Origin: UBA830 sp002295635
GTDB lineage: Bacteria > Pseudomonadota > Alphaproteobacteria > MPNO01 > UBA830
Direction: 5' to 3'
DNA length: 64,000 bases
Assembly: GCA_002295635.1 (NCBI GenBank)
Contig: DBHK01000011.1
Location: 1 to 64,000 of the forward strand
Shown here: positions 1-9,168 of the stretch, in pieces
How the letters are laid out: each line of letters begins with the position of its first letter
Numbering within the stretch: the first letter of the stretch is position 1
Program-made: the position numbers and the translations under genes
The notes under the pieces: generated by a model
Seen by the model: only the letters and a program-made list of their open reading frames with translations
Told to the model about the DNA's origin: nothing
Databases searched by the model: none

Positions 1-65
1 TTTTTCAAGAACATAGGTTCGCTCTTCTGCTATTTAGATAGGTATTTTTTTTCTGCACTATACTG

Positions 66-1127
66 TTACTCTGCCGCGATTGTCTCCTTATCGATTTTCA
101 AGACCCTTTCAGCCCCTATCCGTTCCGCGAGCATTCGCCGGGCCGCCAAACCTGGCGCATCGACATTGATGTCAACCATTGACCGGGCCGGGTCTCGGTC
201 GATTGAGGCCTGCTGCGCTTCGAGGATGTGACAATCCTCCATAAAGGTCATTAGAAAGTCGTCATACATCTTCTTGGTCCAGACATTATCACCAACTTTG
301 AAGTCCCAAACATGGGAGTAAAAGTAGAAGCTAGACGTGGCGGTCTCGGGTGTTGGTGCGTTTAATGCGCGAAGGCGTATGCCAGTTTCATATTCATCCT
401 GTCCACCGTATTCGCCTGCAGCGACTGGGCCACAACCCGCATAGACAACAGAATAGGCTGGCGCCTCGGTCTCTACGATCTGCCACCGGTCAACATGGTC
501 GTGGGAGTTCATACCAGCGGCGTAAAGCGGCGGAGGCGGCCGGTCTTGAATCCACCTCGACATTCGGACCCGGTCACTTAGTCGCTCGGTTTTAACCGGA
601 AAATCAACGATAGCGCTGTTACCTATGGTGCGATTGTGGACATAGCCCAGATGCGACAGATCTAGCAGGTTGTCAGTGATTAGCTCGTAATTGCACTGTA
701 TATGCAATAGCGCACCAGTATTGTAGCCCCAGTCAGGATCATCAACCCACCACCAGTTGGGGATTAGGCTGTCATCGGCCAGGACCGCGTCGCCCATCCA
801 GATCCACAGGAAGCCCCATTTTTCAGCTAAGGGATAGGATTTGATAAGGGCCCCCGGCGGCACCATGGACTGTCCAGGTACGTTCACACAGGCGCCAGTA
901 TCGTCAAACTCAAGGCCATGATATCCGCATTGCAGCCTATCGCCTTTTACTTGCCCAAGCGACAGGGGTAGTTGGCGATGACAGCAGCGATCTTCTAGTG
1001 CTATCGCCTTCCCGGCACTGTCGCGATACATCACCACGGGTTCGTTCAGGAGCATACGCCCCAGAGGGCCATTACCTTCCAGTTCGCGATCATAGGCCGC
1101 TACATACCAGCAATTTTTTAGAAACAT
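66..1127 (-). CDS. Rieske-type aromatic ring oxygenase (VanA-like O-demethylase oxygenase)
   Basis: This is the terminal oxygenase of a Rieske non-haem iron system, 353 aa, close to the usual length of VanA-like O-demethylase subunits. The N-terminal Rieske domain has the [2Fe-2S] ligands C48-x-H50 and C67-x-x-H70. The catalytic domain has the mononuclear iron motif around D156, H159 and H164. The N-terminus (MFLKNCWYVAAYD) is typical of this family, which supports the start. No reductase or ferredoxin gene lies beside it, so electrons must come from elsewhere. It diverges from a GFA-family gene 81 bp away; if the enzyme demethylates a methoxyarene, the formaldehyde released would suit that neighbour. 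The substrate is unknown. Confidence 0.9.
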   Translation of the reverse strand: MFLKNCWYVAAYDRELEGNGPLGRMLLNEPVVMYRDSAGKAIALEDRCCHRQLPLSLGQVKGDRLQCGYHGLEFDDTGACVNVPGQSMVPPGALIKSYPLAEKWGFLWIWMGDAVLADDSLIPNWWWVDDPDWGYNTGALLHIQCNYELITDNLLDLSHLGYVHNRTIGNSAIVDFPVKTERLSDRVRMSRWIQDRPPPPLYAAGMNSHDHVDRWQIVETEAPAYSVVYAGCGPVAAGEYGGQDEYETGIRLRALNAPTPETATSSFYFYSHVWDFKVGDNVWTKKMYDDFLMTFMEDCHILEAQQASIDRDPARSMVDINVDAPGLAARRMLAERIGAERVLKIDKETIAAE

Positions 1128-1208
1128 GGTTAAAGTTTATCGAACTCACGCATTCCGTAAACCCTTCTGACATCCTAAAATAGAGAATATCTAATCGGGA
1201 GCATTTCC

Positions 1209-1658
1209 ATGTCTACACTATTTACCGGCGGATGCGGATGCGGCGCCGTCCGTTACAATGTGACGTCGGAACCGCTAATTTCGTACCTGTGCCATTGCAC
1301 TGAGTGCCAGCGGCGAACGTCGAGTGCGTTTGGCCTCAACATGCAGGTGACAGATGACAATTTAGTCATCGAGCAAGGGGAGCCATCGGCCCGTACCCGT
1401 ACCGCCGATAGCGGTAACAAACTAGAATTGAATTTCTGCGGCACTTGCGGCACGCCGCTTTTTTCGGTCCCCTCCGCCCGCCCTAATATTCGCGTCATTT
1501 ATGCCGGAACGCTGGATGACCCTAGTTGGGTACCGGTAAGGCTACATATTTGGGCCGACAGTGCCCTCCCATGGGCAATTCCTGAGGACGGTGTCGAGCG
1601 TATCTCTGGTCAACCGAATATGGCCGATTATATCGGGAAGGTGGATTCAAATGGCTAA
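1209..1658 (+). CDS. GFA/CENP-V family zinc protein (glutathione-dependent formaldehyde-activating type)
   Basis: A 149-aa single-domain protein with the Cys pattern of the GFA fold: C9-x-C11, C28-x-C30-x-x-C33 and C77-x-x-C80, which bind two zinc ions in characterised members. Family members are linked to S-hydroxymethylglutathione formation, but many have unknown roles. The start is supported by GGGAG seven bases upstream of the ATG. It is divergent from the Rieske oxygenase, and its last 8 bases overlap the start of the next gene, so the two are translationally coupled. Formaldehyde handling is an inference from context. Confidence 0.85.
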   Translation: MSTLFTGGCGCGAVRYNVTSEPLISYLCHCTECQRRTSSAFGLNMQVTDDNLVIEQGEPSARTRTADSGNKLELNFCGTCGTPLFSVPSARPNIRVIYAGTLDDPSWVPVRLHIWADSALPWAIPEDGVERISGQPNMADYIGKVDSNG

Positions 1659-2370
1659 ATACGGAGACCGCGCTCGTATCGGTATGCTTCTACCCTCAGT
1701 CAACCGCGCCGCCGAACCGCAGATCACTGAGATGTTACCCAGTGGCGTGTCTCTGCACACTACACGCCTAAGGCTCTTGTCGAGCGAGGAAGAGCACATC
1801 AACGAAATGGTAGTCGATGTCGAGCGCGGCTCCGTAATGCTAGCCGATGCCGACGTCGACCTAATCGTTTTTCACTGTACTGCGGCTTCAATGTTTGCCC
1901 CTGGCTTCGACGATGAAATAATTGATCGGATCGCCACCGCGACCGGTAAGCCGGCTACGTCGACGTCCAAGGGCTGCTTGGAAGCATTTGGTATGGTTGA
2001 TGCAAAGAAAATTACACTAACCACACCCTATATCCAGATCACAAACGACCGAGAGGTCGCATTCCTAGCCTCCCACGGCATTGAGGTGCTTTCCGAAACT
2101 GGCCTCGGCATAACAGGTGATGGAGGCGCGATGCTGGCGGTTGAGCCTAACGAGTGGCGCCACCGGGTCACCAAGCAGGACGAACCAACGTCGGAGGCCG
2201 CATTTTTAAGCTGTACCGCCATCCGCGCAGTCGAGGCGATAGAATCGATTGAGGCGGAGATAGATAAACCCGTCGTGACCTCGAACCAGGCCATGGTTTG
2301 GCATGCTCTTCGCAAGCTCGGGATAGATGATCGGCCGTCCGGATATGGTCGACTGATGGAGGTTGCATAG
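1651..2370 (+). CDS. Maleate cis-trans isomerase / arylmalonate decarboxylase family protein
   Basis: A 239-aa member of the Asp/Glu racemase superfamily, closest in pattern to maleate isomerase and arylmalonate decarboxylase. Two cysteines sit where the catalytic pair is expected: C76 in FHCTAAS and C188 in LSCTAIR. Retention of both favours an isomerase or racemase over the decarboxylase, which keeps only the second. The start at 1651 is chosen because the protein begins there with the family N-terminus (MAKYGDRARIGMLLPS); a longer reading frame from 1561 lies wholly within the preceding gene. Maleate isomerase ends the maleamate route of nicotinate and picolinate degradation, and a maleamate-hydrolase-like protein is encoded 5 kb away. 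Confidence 0.8.
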   Translation: MAKYGDRARIGMLLPSVNRAAEPQITEMLPSGVSLHTTRLRLLSSEEEHINEMVVDVERGSVMLADADVDLIVFHCTAASMFAPGFDDEIIDRIATATGKPATSTSKGCLEAFGMVDAKKITLTTPYIQITNDREVAFLASHGIEVLSETGLGITGDGGAMLAVEPNEWRHRVTKQDEPTSEAAFLSCTAIRAVEAIESIEAEIDKPVVTSNQAMVWHALRKLGIDDRPSGYGRLMEVA

Positions 2371-2874
2371 GTCTTTAGATATGGTTCTTGTTAGGGTATA
2401 CGGCTTGGTGTCGGATCTTCATTAGCAGGAAAATCTATATCTCTGCGCAAGTATAGGAATATATTATTTGACGAGGTGCCCGTCCCTATTCCCGGGATTC
2501 GGGATAGGGCCTCTCCGCTATTTGAGGAATACCGGCCAGTCTTTTGCCACCGACTAGGTTGTTACCTTCTTTAGTCACTAGATCTGAGTCAAATTGACAT
2601 GCTTCTTCGTCCGAGAAAACGAGAATATCATAACCTTCAGGCATAGTAATGAGAAATCAGGCTGCACGCACAGGAGAAACCAGCGCGCGGCTCCTAATCC
2701 TGCTCACTTACCTGATCGCGAACTGAGAGGTCGGCTTGTATTGCAACAACAGCCAATGGCTTCCTCCTCTAAGCATATAAACTGGACTGTGTCGCGAATG
2801 TACAGATTGGTCATTTAGCTGAAAATTGTTCCGCGTTCACGAGCCACAACCAAAGAGATCTAGACTAATAAACT
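2371..2874. other. Intergenic region, 504 bp, between two convergent genes
   Basis: I find no convincing gene here. An open frame at 2594-2818 (+) has no family-like features and a poor start. The only notable structure is an imperfect inverted repeat at 2483-2509, listed separately. The region separates the + strand isomerase gene from the - strand LLM gene, so it should contain both transcripts' ends. Confidence 0.6.
2483..2509. repeat. Inverted repeat (possible terminator stem)
   Basis: CCCTATTCCCG is followed by GGATT and then CGGGATAGGG: a 10-bp stem with one bulged T and a short loop. It lies 113 bp after the isomerase stop codon, between convergent genes, so a transcript-end role is plausible. 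There is no T-tract on either side, so it is not a standard intrinsic terminator. Confidence 0.35.
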
Positions 2875-3873
2875 TTAAGCAGCGGCCCGCTTCTGTCCCA
2901 TCGCACCTGCTAGTAGTTCAAATGAACGTATCCTCGCTTGATGGTCCCAGATCGCAGCCGCAACGATCAACTCGTCCGCGCCAGTAGCATCAATGAGAGT
3001 GCCCAATTGGGCGCTGATAGTCTCTGATGTACCATGATAAGAACAGGCCAACATCGTCGATGCCTGCATTTTTTCCTGGGGCGACCAGAATTCCTCAATA
3101 TCATCAATAGGCGGCGGTAACCTGCCACGAGTGCCGCGCACCATTCGGGTAGAATTCTGTTGTGGAGACGTAAAAAGCCGCCTCGCCTCATCTTCGGTGT
3201 CAGCAACGACTACGTTGCACCCGACCATCACATAGGGCTCAGCCAACTGATCGGATGGTTCAAATCTCTCTCGGTAGATATCAATTGCTTGTAACAACGC
3301 CTGGGGCGCGAAATGGGATGCAAAGGCGTATGGCAGACCAAGCATCGCGGCAAGTTGCGCACCAAACAGACTGGAGCCAAGAATATAGAGTGGAACATTG
3401 GTGTCCTCACCCGGGATGGCATGAAGCCATTGGTTTTCTTGCGGCGGGCCCAGAAGCGCTCGAAGCTCAACCACGTCCTGAGGAAAACGTTCCGAAGATT
3501 CAGGGCCGCGGCGCAAAGCCCGCCAAGTTTGTTGATCGGTACCGGGCGCGCGCCCCAAACCTAGATCTATACGGCCGGGAAATAACGTCGCCAAGGTACC
3601 AAACTGTTCGGCAATTACCATCGGCGAATGATTGGGCAGCATTATACCGCCTGATCCCACTCGGATGGTACTGGTGCCGCCTGCGACATGGCAAATACAC
3701 ACCGCGGTCGCGGCGCTGGCGATTCCGGAAAGATTATGATGTTCGGCCAACCAGTACCGGTGATAGCCTACCGCCTCTGCATGTTGCGCTAGATCTAGCG
3801 CGTTGGACAACGCATCCGCCGGGGTGAGCCCCTCGCCGATATTGGCGAGATCGAGTACTGAGAGTTGAACCAT
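2875..3873 (-). CDS. LLM class flavin-dependent oxidoreductase (MsnO8-like)
   Basis: A 332-aa bacterial-luciferase-like (LLM) TIM-barrel protein. Family features include the N-terminal LSVLDLANIG strand, the YWLAEHHN motif near residue 40, the PNHSPMVIAEQFGTL segment near residue 80 and the LGLGRAPGTD segment near residue 105. These match the MsnO8-like group of putative FMN monooxygenases, whose substrates are mostly unknown. It is transcribed towards the isomerase gene and follows the TPP enzyme gene on the same strand after a 94-bp gap, so the two may share a transcript. No flavin reductase gene lies nearby. Confidence 0.88.
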   Translation of the reverse strand: MVQLSVLDLANIGEGLTPADALSNALDLAQHAEAVGYHRYWLAEHHNLSGIASAATAVCICHVAGGTSTIRVGSGGIMLPNHSPMVIAEQFGTLATLFPGRIDLGLGRAPGTDQQTWRALRRGPESSERFPQDVVELRALLGPPQENQWLHAIPGEDTNVPLYILGSSLFGAQLAAMLGLPYAFASHFAPQALLQAIDIYRERFEPSDQLAEPYVMVGCNVVVADTEDEARRLFTSPQQNSTRMVRGTRGRLPPPIDDIEEFWSPQEKMQASTMLACSYHGTSETISAQLGTLIDATGADELIVAAAIWDHQARIRSFELLAGAMGQKRAAA

Positions 3874-3967
3874 ATTTGTATTCTAGAACTTTATGTAGCC
3901 GGACGAAACAGTCTCGTTTGGGTATCAAAACTAAGCGAGGCTCGAAGATCCAGACGGGTTAGGAAAG

Positions 3968-5599
3968 CTAACCCCGCACCTTCCCTTGGGAAATCAGATG
4001 CCACGGGTCCGGCACCTCTCCTAAAGGATATTCGATTAAGGTAGGGCCCGGGTTGGAAAAACCCTCTGAAATAGCATTTTCAAGCTCCGCCGGATTTTTA
4101 ACGCGAAACCCCTGTATTCCAAACGCATCAGACAGTTTCATTAGATCTGGATTTTGTAGTTCGACGGCAATTTCCTTGCCATGAAACAACTTCTGCTGAA
4201 AGCGTTTTACGTTGCCGAATGCTCCATCGTTGAACACCACGAGAACGAAATCGATTCCATGTTGGGCTGCAGTCGCTAGCTCTTGTACATTAAACATGAA
4301 TCCACCATCTCCGGAAATCGCGAGCACCTTCCGGTCAGGCATGCCTACTTTAGCGCCCATTGCTGTGGGTGACGCGTAGCCTAAAGTGCCTTGGTATCCA
4401 GGGTTAATATAAGTGCGCGGTTGGTGAACTGGAAAGGCAAGTCGTGCGACATATCCCAGCTGAGTCAACTCCTCAACGAAGATACCATCTTCTGGCAGAG
4501 CTCTCCGAATGGCGTGGAGGATTGGGATCTGCGGATCCAGCCTATCAAATTCTGATTGCATGTTGGCCTTCAGCACAGTCATTTCGTCGGCGATAGCGGT
4601 ACGTGTTCGATTGTAAGCGGGTATCGCATCGGCAAGAGCCAAGAGACCCAACACCGCGTCGGCATGTATTTCTACTTCAGGACTATGGCTGCGGGTCATT
4701 TCCGCCGTGTCTATGTCGAGGCGAACGAATTTTAGGCCGTCGTCAGCGCCCCAGCCAGGTACCATCGGTACCAGCCGCGTACCGACACCTAGCACTACAT
4801 CGGCGTCCTTCCACAGATGGTGACCATGGGGTGGGGTCAGCGCCAGCGGGTTGCGGGAATCTATTGCACCAAGGGCACCACGCGACATCACCACCGGCGC
4901 CTGCAAAATCTCAGCTAGAGCGAGCAGCTCCGGTCCTGCGTCAATGGCACCGCCGCCCGCAAATATTAGCGGATTTTCGGCACTCCCTAGTAACTTAGCC
5001 GCCCTTTCTACCAATTCGGGGTCTGGGGATACTGTTTCATAGGCGTTTGGAGGATCGATGGGCGTTACCTCGGCCTCCAACCTCATGATATCAAGCGCCA
5101 TTTCAACCTCGACTGGACGGGGCCGTCCCGTTTGCAACTGACGGAATGCTTCCTTCATAATTAGCGGTGTATCAGCTGGCATATCTATCCGAGCTGCATA
5201 TTTGGTAAGCCCTTCAGCAATAGCGAGTTGATCAGGCAATTCGTGAAGTTGGCCGGTACCCTTACCAATCATCGCCGACGGAATCTGACCTACTACGCAC
5301 ATCATTTTTGAATTTAACGAATAGCCCGTTGCAATCGCGGCTGATGCATTCAGTAGGCCGGGCCCTGGAACCACAATAACGGTCCCAACTCGCCCGGTTG
5401 CTTGAGAATAACCGAGCGCCATATAGGCTGCACCCTGTTCGTGGCGCGTATGAAGGATCCGGATCTGGCTCTGAGCGTCATGCAACGACGCAAACAGAGG
5501 GTCCAGTTGAACACCCGGAATGCCGAATGCAGTATCGACACCGTTACGGACCAAAGCATCGACGATGGCCTCGCCGCCGCTCATGATTTTAGCGGTCAT
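3968..5599 (-). CDS. Thiamine pyrophosphate-dependent enzyme, acetolactate synthase-like
   Basis: A 543-aa protein with the three-domain layout of the acetolactate synthase/benzoylformate decarboxylase family. The N-terminal PYR domain carries the catalytic glutamate E54 (HTRHEQGAAYMA). A central domain follows, then a PP domain with the ThDP motif GDGGF...NDGAFGN at about residues 430-460. A regulatory small subunit is absent and the surroundings are catabolic, so a lyase, decarboxylase or carboligase acting on a 2-oxo acid is more likely than branched-chain amino acid synthesis. This is family-level only; the substrate is not recognisable. Confidence 0.88.
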   Translation of the reverse strand: MTAKIMSGGEAIVDALVRNGVDTAFGIPGVQLDPLFASLHDAQSQIRILHTRHEQGAAYMALGYSQATGRVGTVIVVPGPGLLNASAAIATGYSLNSKMMCVVGQIPSAMIGKGTGQLHELPDQLAIAEGLTKYAARIDMPADTPLIMKEAFRQLQTGRPRPVEVEMALDIMRLEAEVTPIDPPNAYETVSPDPELVERAAKLLGSAENPLIFAGGGAIDAGPELLALAEILQAPVVMSRGALGAIDSRNPLALTPPHGHHLWKDADVVLGVGTRLVPMVPGWGADDGLKFVRLDIDTAEMTRSHSPEVEIHADAVLGLLALADAIPAYNRTRTAIADEMTVLKANMQSEFDRLDPQIPILHAIRRALPEDGIFVEELTQLGYVARLAFPVHQPRTYINPGYQGTLGYASPTAMGAKVGMPDRKVLAISGDGGFMFNVQELATAAQHGIDFVLVVFNDGAFGNVKRFQQKLFHGKEIAVELQNPDLMKLSDAFGIQGFRVKNPAELENAISEGFSNPGPTLIEYPLGEVPDPWHLISQGKVRG

Positions 5600-5889
5600 A
5601 AGCGCTCTTTTTTTAAAAAGGGTACCGTCATAACTTGTAATAATAGATTTTTATCGGCGCGCCGGGATAGAACGGGCAGGTTGATAGTATCTAAGATATT
5701 GGTACGTCTTTCTTTACTTACGAGATGTTGAGCTCTCTTCGCCATTTATACCCGCCACTCTTCCGGGTTCCATCATCGGCGAATGCGGTAAAGAGGTCGA
5801 GACCTTAGGTCAGATTAACTAACAAGGCGTTCCACTTTACCGAACTGTTGACTTTGTTATCATCAGACCGATAACGGGGAGACATACTC

Positions 5890-6201
5890 ATGGGCATTGC
5901 AGACACCAAAAAAAAACTACCCGCAAACCGGATGATTTTCGACGTGCGGCGCGACCCCGCGCTCTACACTGATTTCTTCAATAACTTCGAAAGTATTATG
6001 GAGAGCTATCAACTAAGCAATGAAGAACGACAAGCCTTTCGTGATTTGGATATCAAGAAGTTAGGAGAATTGGGAGTTCACCCCTACTTCCTGCCTCAGG
6101 TATCGCGCCTTTTCCACGGAGCGGCCTATAATCATAACAACTCTCCCTCGGCTCAGGCCTACGGTAAAAGTGTCGTGGACGGAAAAGGGAAAACCAGATA
6201 A
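5890..6201 (+). CDS. LigA-like alpha subunit of class III extradiol ring-cleavage dioxygenase
   Basis: A 103-aa protein resembling the small helical subunit (LigA) of protocatechuate 4,5-dioxygenase, which caps the active site of the catalytic LigB subunit. Family features are the FESIMESYQLSNEERQAF helix and the LGVHPYF segment. GGGGAG eight bases upstream sets the start. Its stop overlaps the ATG of the next gene by one base (TAATG), as expected for subunits made in fixed ratio. A poly-lysine stretch follows MGIADT at the N-terminus. Confidence 0.88.
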   Translation: MGIADTKKKLPANRMIFDVRRDPALYTDFFNNFESIMESYQLSNEERQAFRDLDIKKLGELGVHPYFLPQVSRLFHGAAYNHNNSPSAQAYGKSVVDGKGKTR

Positions 6202-7052
6202 TGGCAGAACTGGCATTCGTCACCGGGCTAAGTCATGCGCCGGGAATGACCGGCTGGTTAGATCGCGCTCCTGAACGAGAGCAGAAATCTCTGACCGAAG
6301 GCTTCACTCTACTGGGAGAAAAGCTACGTGCAGCCAAACCAGACCTGATCATCGGCCTTGCCAATGATCATGTTCTCAACATGCCGGTCGACGATACCCA
6401 TGATTTCTGTATCGGAACTTCCGCTGCCTGGACCGGGCCAGCAGAGTGGTTCCGAGACTGGGTAAACGTCCAACCCTATTCTGTCAGGGGAAATTCACCG
6501 GTGGCGCAACTGCTGTTTGACGGACTTTCCGGATACGGATTTGACATTATTTCAAGGAACGAACTTCTATTTGACGACAATTGGTCGGTACCCTTGAAAT
6601 ACCTAACTCCCGATTACGACATACCGCTTGTACCAATCCATATGAACTGTATCGTTCCACCGATACCGTCACCCCAGCACTGCTTCAACTTCGGCCAGGC
6701 GGTACATAAGATCATAGAAAATGACCTACCAACCGACATGCGCGTCGCTTTCATGGGTACCGGAGGTCTCAGCCACGATCCAGGTGGACCAAAATATTTT
6801 GACGTTGACGAAGAATTTGACCGCTGGTTCCTCGGCCTCCTAGAGGAAGGCGACCCCGAAAAGGTGTTACGCGAATGTACACCGGCGAAAATGAGTGCCG
6901 CTGGTGATGGGGGTACGTCGGAACTCGTCGCCTGGATCAGCGCAATGGCTATGGTAGGTGACCGCAAGGCAATCACCGCCTGTTACGAGCCGGCGGTCGA
7001 ATTACGTTGTGGTATGGGCTGTGTATACTGGGAAATGCAGAAGGAACCTTAA
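6201..7052 (+). CDS. LigB-like catalytic subunit of class III extradiol dioxygenase
   Basis: A 283-aa catalytic subunit of a LigAB-type dioxygenase that opens catecholic or hydroxylated heteroaromatic rings next to a hydroxyl, using Fe(II). H12 (GLSHAPGM) and H57 (LANDHVLN) match the N-terminal iron ligands of LigB. The GTGGLSHDPGG segment near residue 190 contains the probable acid-base histidine. It is translationally coupled to the LigA-like gene and followed one base later by the cysteine hydrolase gene. The substrate is not determined; the hydrolase neighbour hints that the ring-opened product carries an amide or imide-type bond. Confidence 0.88.
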   Translation: MAELAFVTGLSHAPGMTGWLDRAPEREQKSLTEGFTLLGEKLRAAKPDLIIGLANDHVLNMPVDDTHDFCIGTSAAWTGPAEWFRDWVNVQPYSVRGNSPVAQLLFDGLSGYGFDIISRNELLFDDNWSVPLKYLTPDYDIPLVPIHMNCIVPPIPSPQHCFNFGQAVHKIIENDLPTDMRVAFMGTGGLSHDPGGPKYFDVDEEFDRWFLGLLEEGDPEKVLRECTPAKMSAAGDGGTSELVAWISAMAMVGDRKAITACYEPAVELRCGMGCVYWEMQKEP

Positions 7053-7053
7053 G

Positions 7054-7734
7054 ATGTCCAAACAATATGCGACCCAAGAAAAAGGGCTATTAAATGGACT
7101 GGCAGAGACCCTCAATCCCGTCCATACCGCTATTATAGTGGTCGACATGCAGAATGATTTCTGTGCCGAGAATGGCTATATCCATACGACTCAGGGCGCG
7201 GATATGAGCGGAAATAAACGACTTGCAGAACGGATTGGAAAACTGGTTAACGCAGGGCGCGCCGCGGGTTGCAAAATTGTGTGGATCAAGGCGATCTATG
7301 ACCACGATCTACTACCCGCACCGATGCTTTCGAAGATGCTGGACAAAGGTGAGGGCGCAGTTTGCTGCGAATCTAACTCTTGGGGGGCAGATTTCTATGA
7401 GATCGGCCCGGAAGACGGTGAACAAATTGTAGAAAAGCGCTGCTATTCTGCATTTCATAACACGCAACTGGACGACATCCTTCGCCGACACGGCATAAAA
7501 TCCCTTGTGATGACTGGCGTCGCCACCAATGTCTGTGTCGACAGCACCTTACGCGAAGCATTCTTCCATGGCTATTACATCGTCATGCCACCCGACTGTG
7601 TGGGTTCCGCCAACTTGGCACTGCACGAAGCTACAATCACATCGGTAGGCCTAATTTTCGGTGAGGTTCCGGAGGGGAAAACGGTGATGGATATCTGGGC
7701 CAGCAAGTCGGAGACAGTGAAAGCGGCAGAGTAA
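7054..7734 (+). CDS. Isochorismatase-family cysteine hydrolase (RutB/maleamate amidohydrolase-like)
   Basis: A 226-aa hydrolase with the family triad: D31 (VVDMQNDF), K128 (VEKRCYSAF) and C161 (GVATNVCVDSTLREAFF). The region around the cysteine resembles RutB (ureidoacrylate amidohydrolase); NicF, the maleamate amidohydrolase of nicotinate degradation, belongs to the same family. The ATG at 7054 is chosen because AAGGAA lies nine bases upstream and it starts one base after the LigB-like gene; a longer frame from 6958 only overlaps that gene. Operon context with a ring-cleavage dioxygenase suggests it deamidates the ring-opened product (inference). Confidence 0.87.
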   Translation: MSKQYATQEKGLLNGLAETLNPVHTAIIVVDMQNDFCAENGYIHTTQGADMSGNKRLAERIGKLVNAGRAAGCKIVWIKAIYDHDLLPAPMLSKMLDKGEGAVCCESNSWGADFYEIGPEDGEQIVEKRCYSAFHNTQLDDILRRHGIKSLVMTGVATNVCVDSTLREAFFHGYYIVMPPDCVGSANLALHEATITSVGLIFGEVPEGKTVMDIWASKSETVKAAE

Positions 7735-7921
7735 ATGTCACCGTATTCACTTTTTAAAAAGTAGAGACCTTTGGAGCAAATTGTTAATCTTTTTCAATAG
7801 TCGCGGAATACTGCCGATTGTCCCCTAAAACACGTTAGTTGAGAGGCGTTCATTTATACAATTTTTTGGCTACCGTATTTCGGAAGCCAATCTCGAAATT
7901 TACTTCGAAGCCACTGAAACT

Positions 7922-8995
7922 TCATATCCCGCTTGGCGGTCGGCCCTCCCAAGCATCCTGCAGGAGTTCACGTATGGCGTGACGATCATAGTCCCGAAGG
8001 TTGAAATAGCGGTCAATCATAATTCTGTCTGCAGCTTCGTCTAAGTCGCTTTCCGGTAGACCGAGATCCTTCAGTCCCTCCGCCGCACCGCTTTTACCGA
8101 GTAATTCAAAAAGGGCACGTGGCGCATCTCGGGGATCCACATCTAATGCGCGCGCGATTCCCGCCATCGCATCCGGAGCGGCATTCCGGTTATAGTTAGT
8201 CGAATGGGGAAGAACGACCGCGTGGGTCGGACCATGAGGCAAATCAAATCCACCGCCCAATGTGTGTGCGATCTTGTGATGTATTGTGGTACCTGAAGAC
8301 ATCAGCGTCGTACCACACAACCATGCACCCTGCATGGCCGCGGATCTTGCAGTTATATCTTGCGGATCCTGTGCCAGTTTCACTAGTGCTGCCGACATTA
8401 TTCGAATACCATTTTCCGAGAACATATTAGCAACTGGATTAGCATCTTCGCCGAGGTAAGAGCTGACAGCGTGCGAGATTGAGTTGAACCCGCTCGCAAT
8501 CGATACGTCGAGAGGAACATCAAGAGTCAGTTCGGGATCATAGATCAGGGTGCGTGGCAGCATCCGAAGGCTCCGATAATTTGTACGCACCCCGTCACGG
8601 CCTATGATGCCTTGAAGCGCCGTGGTTTCCGATCCGGAATAGGTGGTAACGATACATAACACTGGCTGACCCTGCTCTAGCGCGATAGCCTTTGCGAGTC
8701 CGACCGCTGTGCCGCCACCATAGGACACCAAGCAATCCGCTTGGAGCTCCTGGGCCATTTCTCGGCCGCACTCTACCGCCGTCAGAGGAACAAAAATTTT
8801 GGCCGAGTCGCAGATACCTACGAAACGATCGCCTAAGGTAGCCGCCATCTTATCGACCTCAGCTACACGGCTTTTAGTGCAACAGAACATCACTCGCGTC
8901 CCACCAAGCGCCGCCACCTCGTCGGCAAGTTCTGAAACACGCCCTGCACCGTGAATAACGCGGCCTGGCATTCCAACATGGTTAAACGAAGTCAA
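7922..8995 (-). CDS. Iron-containing alcohol dehydrogenase family, maleylacetate reductase-like
   Basis: A 357-aa group III alcohol dehydrogenase most like maleylacetate reductases, which reduce maleylacetate to 3-oxoadipate with NAD(P)H. Features are the nucleotide-binding SYGGGTAVGLAKA near residue 95, the TTYSGSE motif near 120, SGFNSISHAVSS near 170 and the HHKIAHTLGGGFDLPHGPTHAVVLPH segment with metal-site histidines near 240-265. Maleylacetate is the typical end of hydroquinone and hydroxyquinol routes. It is alone on its strand, 187 bp downstream of the convergent hydrolase gene. Plain iron alcohol dehydrogenases are a less likely alternative because the HTLGGGFDLPHGPTH pattern is characteristic. 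Confidence 0.88.
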   Translation of the reverse strand: MTSFNHVGMPGRVIHGAGRVSELADEVAALGGTRVMFCCTKSRVAEVDKMAATLGDRFVGICDSAKIFVPLTAVECGREMAQELQADCLVSYGGGTAVGLAKAIALEQGQPVLCIVTTYSGSETTALQGIIGRDGVRTNYRSLRMLPRTLIYDPELTLDVPLDVSIASGFNSISHAVSSYLGEDANPVANMFSENGIRIMSAALVKLAQDPQDITARSAAMQGAWLCGTTLMSSGTTIHHKIAHTLGGGFDLPHGPTHAVVLPHSTNYNRNAAPDAMAGIARALDVDPRDAPRALFELLGKSGAAEGLKDLGLPESDLDEAADRIMIDRYFNLRDYDRHAIRELLQDAWEGRPPSGI

Positions 8996-9168
8996 AAGGT
9001 CACTCCTGTTTCAGGATAACGGCGTTCGCGCTGCATTGATGGTTAACAAAATATTACGAAAATTCATAAGTAACCATATTGGTGCTCATGATCGAGCTTC
9101 ATAATTTCGGACTTAGTCTAGCCAAATTTTCTAGTGTCTCCAAAGATACCTAATGCATTAAACTTTGG

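Noticed and set aside
2594..2818. 74-aa + strand frame in the intergenic region
   Set aside because: No start signal, no family resemblance and low-quality amino acid composition.
7749..7762. Perfect palindrome ACTTTTTAAAAAGT after the cysteine hydrolase gene, with a similar CTTTTTTTAAAAAG near 5607
   Set aside because: Simple A/T palindromes arise easily by chance. Neither is placed like a terminator or an operator with a known regulator.
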